Positions 55,721 through 64,000 of a DNA stretch of 64,000 nucleotides are shown here, piece by piece. The stretch is taken from the NCBI GenBank assembly GCA_024752435.1, contig CP103037.1, forward strand, positions 992,001 through 1,056,000. Reading direction: 5' to 3'. Position 1 is the first letter of the stretch; each line of letters opens with the position of its first letter. This stretch comes from Allantophomopsis cytisporea (taxonomy: Eukaryota > Ascomycota > Leotiomycetes > Phacidiales > Phacidiaceae). The notes beneath the pieces are model-generated. The model was not told where the DNA came from. It ran no database searches and worked only from the letters and a program-made list of their open reading frames with translations. The position numbers and the translations under genes are program-made.

Positions 55721-58700
55721 CTATGGGGCTAAGACCAAAGCCAATAGAGCCATGCGGCAGTAGAGACCGTATCTCATCTGTATTGTAAAGTCAGTAAATG
55801 TGTCAGAAATTAATGGGAAGGGGAGCACCAACCTGTCTGAAGTAAGCAGCGCGAGGATCAAAGTCAACATCGTCGTTGATCTCCGCATTTCGTGGGAGAG
55901 GATGCATAACAACCATGTGAGACTTAGCATTCTTGAGAAGTTTGTTGTCCACAATGAAGCTGTCCTTAAGGCGCTCGTATTCATTGACATCGGAGAAGCG
56001 TTCCTTCTGAACACGAGTGCAGTAGAGAACATCCGAACGAGCAATGATCTCTGGAGTAAGAGTAGTAGACTCGCAAAGAAGCTGGCCGGATTGGCGGAGG
56101 ATATCCTTGATCTCTGTTGGAAGCGCAAGGGCCTCTGGAGCGACAAGCTGGACCTTAACATCGTAGTGTTGGAGAAGCTTGACGAGAGAGTGCACGGTGC
56201 GACCGTAGAGAAGGTCACCAGTGAAGGTAATAGTGAGACCGGTGACAGTACCAAGCTCTTCACGGATGGTGAAGAGGTCAAGGAAGGCCTGAGTTGGGTG
56301 CTCCTTACTACCATTGCCACCATTGAGGACCGGAACTGGGGAGAACTTGGCAGCAACATCAACACTGTCCTCAGATGGGTGACGGAGGACAATGGCATCT
56401 GCGTAGCAGCCAAGAGTGCGAATAGTGTCTGCGAGAGATTCACCCTTCACTGTGCTGGAGTGCTGGGTGGCAATGGCGACGGTGCGACCTCCAAGGCGCT
56501 GCATGGCGGTATCGAAAGACGCAGACGTGCGGGTGGATGGCTCATAGAACATTGTGCAAAGAACACGACCCTTGAGGATGTTGAGAACACCTTCACGCTG
56601 GACACCAAGTCTCATTTCCTGGGCGACAGTGAAAAGGAGATGAAGGTCCTGACGGGTGAACTGATTAACAGAGAGGACGTGCTGTCTCTTGAAAGGAGAC
56701 TGGCCAAGCAAGTTCTGGAGAGATGGAGACAAGGTTGGCTGAGGGTATAATGGTGCACCAAGCTCGTGCTCAGGGATAGTTCCTCTCGTAGATGACTCGA
56801 AGCGCTGGTGACTTCTTCCATGGCTGCTGAATGGTCTTGGCACAATTGGTCCTCCAAAGAGAGACGGACGGCGACCAGCGGAGAGGTCTGGCTGAGGACC
56901 GACAGCTGGAGACTGGTGGGTAGCCCTCACAGCAGGAGTATCAGGAATGACCTGGTGAGAAGACATGTCCTTTCCATCAACAATCTCAGTGCAGAGCTCG
57001 CCATCGAGACAGGCGGTCTTATCCTGGAAGATGACACGCTGAACAGCTCCACGCATGACCTTACCAACAAATGGAGACCAGGTTGCTCCAGCTGCGACAG
57101 TGTATGAGCGATCAATCTCAACCTCAACAGAGGCACCGACTTGCTCGTGAAGCTCAAAGATCTCCTTAGGGTTATCGTGAAGCTTGGCCTTGACATCGTC
57201 GATGGTCAACTTGCCCTCAGCAACAGCAGTCATGATCAATGGGATAGTATCAGCAATTCCAACAGCTGCAGATGCATCCTCACCAACTGCATGAGCGAGC
57301 TGGTATGGCAAGCTACCGATGGACAAAACATCGATGATGTCCATGTGGTCCCAGAGAGCCTTCTGGTCAGCGACTGTTGGGAGAGCAGTGCACTTAGGGA
57401 ACTCTTCCTGGGTCAAGAAAAGGGCGTACACAGAGACATCACAAGTGACGCTGAGACCCTTCTCCTTGCTCAAGGCGATCAGCTTGATGTCCTCCTTAGC
57501 AGTGACGCTGGTAACGTGAACCTTGCGGCTGTGAAGAGATGCCAAAAGCAAGATGGAAGCCAAGTCAGTCATCTTTGCGTCGGTGACAATTGGCTTGTGT
57601 GTTGGCCAGGAACCGAAGTGGGCGGTGACAGCGGCGACCTTGCTGATGTTGTCTGACAAGTGGTTGAATGGGATGAACAAAGCTCCAACTTCACCGGTGA
57701 CATGGCTGATCTGCTCAGCGTTGGTAGATGTAGCAGCGACAGAGAAGTTGTAGTCAGTGCTTGCACCACGCTTGGTGTTGAGCTGAGCGTTCTTCAAGGA
57801 GAGGGCATCGGTGATGGAGCCATCGACACCAAGTGGCATGACTCTCACCATGCTGAATCCAGCGGCGATGGATGCTTTGGTGACGGCCTGGAAGTCTTGG
57901 CTGTCTCTGCCAGTAAGACCTGGGACAAAGGCGGCAACGTTGATCAAACCAGGGAGAACGACGGTGCGGTGGCTAGTTTGTGCATCACAAGCAGAAACAT
58001 CAAGATCGAAATGTCTGGCGATAGCCTCAATGAGGATCTTGGCGTTCTTGACGTTGGTGACCAGAGGAGTCTGGTAATCAACAGCCATACGTCTGGTCTT
58101 GTAGCCCTTGGACATGTAGTTGGCTGGACGTCTGTATCTGTTGCTGGATGGCAAGTTGATGTAAAGGTCAATCATGTTGTTGGCCAAGTGCTGAGTGAGA
58201 GAGAACTCTGACTTCTGCTCATCTTCATCCGCAAGAATCTCAAGGTACTGGACTGGGACACCGTGCTCCTGAAGATAATCTGCGGTACCGGCGGTAGCAA
58301 AAAGCTTGTAACCAAGCTTTTGAAGCTTGATTATAGATGGAAGCATCTCCTTCTTGTCCTTGTAAGAACCGATGGAAAGCAAGATGTTCTTCTTTGGAAG
58401 CTTGAAGCCAGTAGACAACAATGCCTTCAAGTAAGCCTCGTACTTGTCAATACCGAAAGAAGCGACTTCTCCAGTAGAAGCCATCTCTACACCCAAAACT
58501 GGATCAGCACCAGAGAGACGGGAGAAACTGAATTGTGGGACCTTGCAAGCAACGGTGTTCGCTGGAAGATCAGTTGGTGGATATTCGATGAAAGGAGAGC
58601 CCATGATAGCCTTAGTCGCCATCTCAATGAGGTCGACACCCATGACCTTGGAGACGAATGGGAAGGATCGAGATGCTCTGACGTTACATTCAATGACCTT

Positions 58701-61700
58701 GATGTCGTTGTCCTTAGCAATGAATTGAATGTTAAAAGGTCCAGTGACGTTCAAAGCATTTCCAATCTTGCGAGTGGCCTCCTCAATGCGGGCAATAGTG
58801 GTGGCCTCGAGATCCTGTGGTGGCAAGATCAAGGTAGCATCACCAGAGTGCACACCCGCATTCTCGACGTGCTCGGAAATGAAGTGACCAATCATAGTTC
58901 CATCCTTGGCCACAGCATCCATCTCGATCTCCTTGGCGTTCTCAATGTACTTGGTGATGACAACTGGATGCTCTCTGGAGACTTCAGCAGCTTGCTGCAA
59001 GTAGGACTCGAGATCAGCCTCGGAGTAGACAGTGTTCATGGCAGCACCCGACAGAACGTAAGATGGGCGAACCAAGACAGGGTAGGAAACCTTGTCACAG
59101 AATTCCTTTGCCTCTTCGAAGCTGGTAAGCTCCTTCCAAGTTGGTTGATCAACACCAATTCTGTCCAACATACGGGAGAACTTGTATCTGTTCTCAGCCG
59201 TGTCAATCATCTCTGGCGAAGTACCGAGGACCTTGACGTTAAGGCGGTGAAGTGGCAGAGCAATGTTGTTAGGAGTCTGACCACCCATAGCGATGAGAAC
59301 ACCGCTGGAAGATTCCAACTGGTAGATGTCAAGGATTGTCTCGAGGTTGATGTTCTCAAAGTACAATCTGTCCGCCTCGTCGTAATCCGTGCTTACTGTC
59401 TCCGGGTTGTAATTCACCATGACAGTCTTGTGACCAGTCTCACGAAGAGTACGAATAGCTCTGACGGAACACCAATCGAATTCGACAGAGGAACCAATAC
59501 GGTATACACCGGAACCAAGAACCATGACTCCGTGATCATCGAAGCTAAGGTCATGGGTAGAGGCGTTGTAAGTCATGTAAAGATAGTTGGTGAATGCAGG
59601 GAACTCAGCAGCCACAGTATCAATCTGCTTGACAAATGGGATAATACCGGACTCAACTCTCAAGCGGCGAACGGCAAGCTCAGTAGAACTCCAGAACTTT
59701 GCCAACTGGCGATCACAGAATCCCAGTTGCTTGGCTTGCTTGAAGAGGTTGGTGGTGATGGTCCCAACATTGTACTGGGTCATCATCTTGCCGAAGTTGT
59801 TCAACCCCATCAACTTATTCAAGAACCACTTATCAATCTTGGTCATCTCCCAGATCTTATCGACAGTGTAGCCAGCGGCCATGGCGTTTGCAATGGCGAA
59901 GAGTCTCTGATCAGAAGGAGTTTGAAGCTCATCATCAAGAGACATGAGAGCGTTGGTCTCGGTGAAACCCAAGTTGTGGAAGTCAATAGATCGGATAGCC
60001 TTTTGAATAGCTTCTTCGAACGTTCTGCCGATACTCATGACCTCTCCGACACTCTTCATGGAGGAACCAAGCTGAGTAGAAACGCGGGTGAACTTCTTCA
60101 AATCCCATCTTGGCATCTTGACTACAACATAATCAAGAGACGGCTCGAAGCAGGCACAAGTTGACTTTGTGACAGAGTTGGAGATCTCGTTGAGTGGGAT
60201 GTTCAAACCCAACTTGGCGGCGATGAATGCAAGTGGGTAACCGGTAGCCTTGGAGGCCAAAGCGGAGGATCTGGAGAGACGCGCATTGACTTCGATAATG
60301 CAGTATTCTCTGGAGTATGGGTTAAGAGCGTACTGAATGTTACACTCACCAACAACTCCGAGATGACGAATGACATTAACTGCAGTAGTTCTGAGCATGT
60401 TGTAGTCTTCGTCTGAAAGGGTCTGAGAAGGAGCGACAACGATGGAGTCACCAGTGTGAATTCCAAGGGGATCAAAGTTCTCCATGTTACACACAGTGAT
60501 ACAGTTGTCTCTGCAATCTCTGACAACTTCGTACTCAATCTCTTTCCATCCCTTCATACTACGCTCGATCAACACTTGAGGACTGGCAGCGAACGCCTTG
60601 TTGCAGAGATCCAAAAGCTCTTCCTCGTTGTCAGCGAAACCACTTCCGAGACCCCCAAGTGCATAAGCAGCTCGAACGATGACTGGGAAGCCGATGTCCT
60701 TGACGACGTGCATTGCTTCCTCAATGGTGCTTGCGGAAGCAGACTTAGCACACTTCTCGCCAATAGATTCCATGCTTCTGGCGAAGAGCTCACGGTCCTC
60801 AGTGGTGATGATAGTATCGATTGGGGTACCGAGAACCCTAACACCAAGACCCTCAAACTCATCCTTGAGCGCGATACCAACCGACAAAGCGGTCTGTCCA
60901 CCGAAAGTACAGTAGATGGCATCTGGACGCTCGTGAATGATAACCTTGCGTACGAAATCCGGGGTGACTGGCAAGAAGTAAACTTTATCGGCAAGACCCT
61001 TGGAAGTCTGAATGGTGGCAATATTAGGGTTGATCAAGACTGTGTAGATGCCTTCTTCCTTCAAGGCCTTGATGGCTTGAGATCCAGAGTAGTCGAACTC
61101 TCCGGCTTGTCCAATGCTCAAACCACCACTTCCGAGAACAAGAACCTTCTTAACATCGACCTTGGGAGTAAGAGCCTCGTTTGCAGCCTTCTCGCCTCCT
61201 GGAAACTTGACTGGAGTAGTCATAAGGGATGAATCAGCGAGACTATCTGTGATTGTGTTGATGAAAACATCGAAGAGGTACTCGGTGTCTCGTGGACCTG
61301 GTGTACTTTCTGGGTGGAACTGGACACTGAAATATGGTCTGCTGGTGTGTCTAATACCCTCGTTACTACCATCATTGGCATTGATGAAGAGCTCAGCCCA
61401 GTCAGATGGCAGGCTGTCAGCATCAACAGCGTAACCGTGGTTCTGAGATGTAATGTGGCACTTTCCAGTCAACATGTTCGTACATGGAATATTGTGTCCA
61501 CGGTTTCCGAACTTCATCTTCAGGGTGCTGGCGCCAGCAGCTCTTGCCAAAAGTTGGTGACCAAGACAGATACCAAAAATTGGAGTGCGGTTCTCCTCTA
61601 TGGCAGCGCGAATGTGCTTGACAGTGTTGCTCATCATGGCTGGGTCACCAGGGCCGTTGGAGATGAAAAGACCATCGTAGTCCTTGCCAGCGAGGGCTGG

Positions 61701-62547
61701 GAAATCGTAATCCCAAGGGCATACGAGGACTTCGACACCTCTCTTTACAAGACATCTCAGTTGATTGTACTTCAATCCTACATCCAAGCACAAAACACGG
61801 ACTGGTCTACCGGAAGGGTGTTTGAGGGCATTCGATGGATCGGGGCTGTACAGTTTTGGGGCTTTAATCGACACTACACGACGACGTCAGAGCTTGGCAA
61901 CCAGGGAAAGGAAGTCAGGGCTCACCGTCTGCTACGAGATTCTTTTCATTTGGGTTCAACCAATCAATGCTCTCAAAACTGGATCTCCAGTTGGCGGATG
62001 AGAGGTTCAAGTCCTCCACAGCAGGCTTGTCGGCAAGCTCTGCAGCTCCCTTTTGAAGCAACATGCGACCAAGCATGCTACCCTTCTCGCGGATTCTCTT
62101 GGTGAGGGCTCTAGTGTCAACACCATAGATGGCTGGTACGCCTTGCTCCTTCAACCAGGCGCCCAATGAAGAGGTGGCAAGGTAGTGCGAGTATTCCTCG
62201 CCGGCGTACGAAGCCGTGACGAGACCAGCAATGTGAATCTGGCTGGCCTCGAAGTATGCTGGGAGATCCTTCAAGAGCTCGTCCATGGTCTCCCGAGATG
62301 GGACACCATAGTTACCAACCAGGGGGAAGGTGATAACCAGAATCTGGCCTCTGTATGAGGGATCAGTGACTGACTCTGGGTAGCCCACCATACCAGTCTG
62401 GAAGACCAATTCTCCCGCGACGCTCTTTGGAGCACCGAAGCTGTAACCCTGGTAGACGGTGCCATCCTCGAGCTCGAGACTGACGAGACCCTCATTCTTG
62501 CTGTCAACCAGCTGCGCAGAGACTGGCGCGAATGGAAGTTCGCTCAT
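55721..62547 (-). CDS. URA2: CAD-type pyrimidine synthesis protein (GATase, CPSase, dead DHOase, ATCase)
   Basis: Three exons on the minus strand: 62547..61926, 61873..55833, 55777..55721 (2239 aa); introns 52 and 55 bp. Order: glutaminase small domain; GATase with PIFGICLGHQLLAR (nucleophile about Cys310) and FSVQFHPEST; carbamoyl-phosphate synthetase as two ATP-grasp halves (about 440-1490; ALGGLGSGFADNEEE and SYVLSGAAMNTVYS); a dihydroorotase-like domain (about 1500-1830) in which the metal-binding HxH after LPGLI is NVAAF, so it should be inactive; and aspartate transcarbamoylase with FYEPSTRTSASFDTAMQRLG and HPTQAFLDLF. It makes carbamoyl aspartate, the committed product of UMP synthesis; dihydroorotase must be encoded elsewhere. 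UTP feedback is known for this family. The last exon encodes the final 18 residues (MRYGLYCRMALLALVLAP). Confidence 0.97.
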
Positions 62548-64000
62548 CGTAGTGGTTGGTTGTGTTTGTTGAGCAGAGCTCAGGATGGGGAAAAATTCAA
62601 GCTCTTATGAGGCAAAAACCGTCATAAGTCCAGGTGCTTTCTTCTGGATCGACGCAGGGCGACGAGAAGGAAGAGAGAAACAACTGAATGCTTTTTTGGG
62701 GCCAGGGAATTTTAATATAAAAGATATGAAAAGTTCGTCCGGGGGCAATTAGGCCATCAAGCAACCAGCAGAATGATATATGGGATGATGTAGAGTGTGC
62801 AACCCAAAATAATGAAAGAAATTTGAAGAGACGCAGCAGGAGAGGGCCTTTTGGCCAAACTTTTTGTGAGAAATTCGTCCTATGCATCAAATTCGTGGTA
62901 GTAGCCGAGACTAGTCGCTCTACCGTAGCCCCGTTCGGCCCCTCGATTTGCGTTACGAATGCCTCAGCCTTGCATAAGGCACAAAGTTTGAACCAATAGC
63001 GAAGGTGGAGATAGAAGCTTGTCTTGGATCGGATAAGATCTCTGGGAAAGATTCTCCGTACCTAGCATTATAGGGTAAGGTAGGTGGTACTTGAGTGCAA
63101 TAGGTACCAGAGAAATACGTACATAATTACATACATATGTACCTAACTATGCATCAAAGTTTTCTCTTTTTTTTCTTTGCTTTGCTCTTCTCTCTCTTTT
63201 TTTGTTTCTATTTTTTATTCTTATATCTACTTATCCTGCAAGCAAGGAACTCTGACTGTCGGGTATCTCATGCTGCCGTCAATCCAGATCTCACAAATCC
63301 TCCAGTTTCTGTGTACCAATTTCCCTCAAAATTTCTTCCTTTCATCATCTTCCACCTCTTGATCATAGAAAAGGGTGGTGGGGTCGTGGCATCATAGGAA
63401 CAACCTTGCCGGTGCACTGACTAAAATTTACATGCCTTTATGAAATTTTTCACCCTTGCGCAACTTTTGTCTTGGAGCTCATGGCCTTGTCGCGCTCTAG
63501 GCTTTGGTAGAAGAAAAAAAGAAGAGCGGAGAAACTGGCTAGTCACGAGGTTTGATAGCTTTACAATCTTTACTCTCACTCTAGGACAAGCGCCAGAAGT
63601 AATTTGCTATGATACACTGAAGTGACCGGTCTACAAACCTACCAGGTATATCTATTTCACCTCATTTCACTTTACCGTCACGTACCGGAGACATCCATAT
63701 TTTCTTAGAACTTCATAGCTACCAGAAAAGATGACTGGACGAAATATAACCGGTACTCCTATTGTTTGCTCCATCTCAGGCAAATGTGACTAAGGAGAGG
63801 AAGAAAACGCTTGTTCGCCATATGAACACATAACCAACCCGTATGCCCCCATTCGGCGCCATGACCGCCATGCCCCTCCACGCAATACATACTCCGCAAA
63901 GTGCTCCAGGCTTTAACATTCTTGTCACCGCCTCAGAGGCCCCGCGAAAGTAGAACGCTACAGTCTACGAGTCAACTCTTGTCTTCTCCACGCCCTGAAA
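62548..64000. other. CAD upstream region and window edge
   Basis: 1.45 kb. A T/C-rich run lies at 63158-63230 (strand-asymmetric), and TAGGGTAAGGTAGGTGGTAC near 63070 echoes the CCTTA-type arrays. A 36-codon ORF at 63843-63953 could be the beginning of a gene cut by the edge, but nothing confirms it. No CAD promoter element is assigned. Confidence 0.45.

Noticed and set aside
55800..56750. 316-codon plus-strand open frame inside CAD ATCase region
   Set aside because: Shadow of the ATCase coding frame, which carries the STRTS and HPTQ motifs on the opposite strand.
58263..60164. 633-codon open frame antisense to CAD
   Set aside because: Its codon phase is tied to the CAD coding frame; the CAD frame has clear catalytic motifs throughout this stretch, and the antisense product is low-complexity with no family signature.
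63843..63953. 36-codon ORF near the right edge
   Set aside because: Too short and cut off from context; no domain and no donor site to join it to further exons within the window.
1..64000. tRNA, rRNA, CRISPR or transposase genes
   Set aside because: No tRNA B-box with matching acceptor stems, no spaced repeat array and no transposase or reverse-transcriptase motifs were seen on either strand by eye; a tRNAscan/RepeatMasker run would be decisive.

Overview
The window is nuclear DNA of a filamentous ascomycete (Pezizomycotina; a Leotiomycetes-type genome is my best but low-confidence guess). The reasons are: genes broken by short introns (about 45-210 bp, mostly 50-65) with GTAAGT-like donors and CTAAC-type branch points; a single multifunctional CAD-type pyrimidine gene with a dead dihydroorotase-like domain; families typical of filamentous fungi (rhodopsin-domain membrane proteins, RCR-type Congo-red resistance protein, fungal heme-oxygenase-like protein); and roomy AT-leaning intergenic spaces with pentanucleotide microsatellites. 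There is no sign of operons, phage, transposase or CRISPR.

Layout, left to right. 1-14.6 kb: 3' end of the rRNA-processing gene EFG1 (+), the Golgi-ER retrieval gene RER1 (-), a histidine acid phosphatase (+), a mitochondrial-type hotdog thioesterase (+), a proline-rich single-pass membrane protein (+), a CHIP-like TPR/U-box E3 ligase (+), complex III subunit QCR10 (-) and a six-exon 2-oxoglutarate/Fe(II) dioxygenase (+). 15-25.7 kb: a tail-anchored heme-oxygenase-like protein (-), a MARVEL-domain protein (+), GAR transformylase ADE8 (-), a small two-TM membrane protein (+), the prenylated-Rab-acceptor PRA1 (+), and only 26 bp behind it a disordered fungal protein (+). 26-40 kb: an NF-X1/R3H FAP1-type regulator (-), succinate dehydrogenase iron-sulfur subunit SDH2 (-), a 3.2-kb gene-free stretch, and the glycogen debranching enzyme (+). 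41-55 kb: an RCR-family protein (-), a LYAR-type zinc-finger protein (+), an unrecognised 955-residue zinc-finger protein (+), mitochondrial ribosome recycling factor (-), and a seven-TM rhodopsin-domain protein (+). 55.7-62.5 kb: the CAD/URA2 gene (-). The last 1.45 kb is its upstream region.

Most genes are conserved housekeeping genes and do not form one pathway: they serve nucleotide synthesis (ADE8, CAD), respiration and mitochondrial translation (QCR10, SDH2, RRF), ribosome biogenesis (EFG1, LYAR-type), early secretory traffic (RER1, PRA1), cell wall/membrane (RCR, MARVEL) and protein quality control (CHIP). The most accessory-looking part is the AT-rich 52-55 kb segment with the rhodopsin-domain gene. 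I found no convincing new multi-gene system. The observations most worth following are the unrecognised 955-aa zinc-finger protein, the 26-bp PRA1/disordered-protein gene pair, CAA-repeat leaders just ahead of two neighbouring genes, a pair of degenerate dispersed repeats near 6.8 and 12.7 kb, and micro-exons or very late introns in several genes. All exon structures below were built by hand from splice signals, reading-frame continuity and remembered family sequences; no alignment was run.
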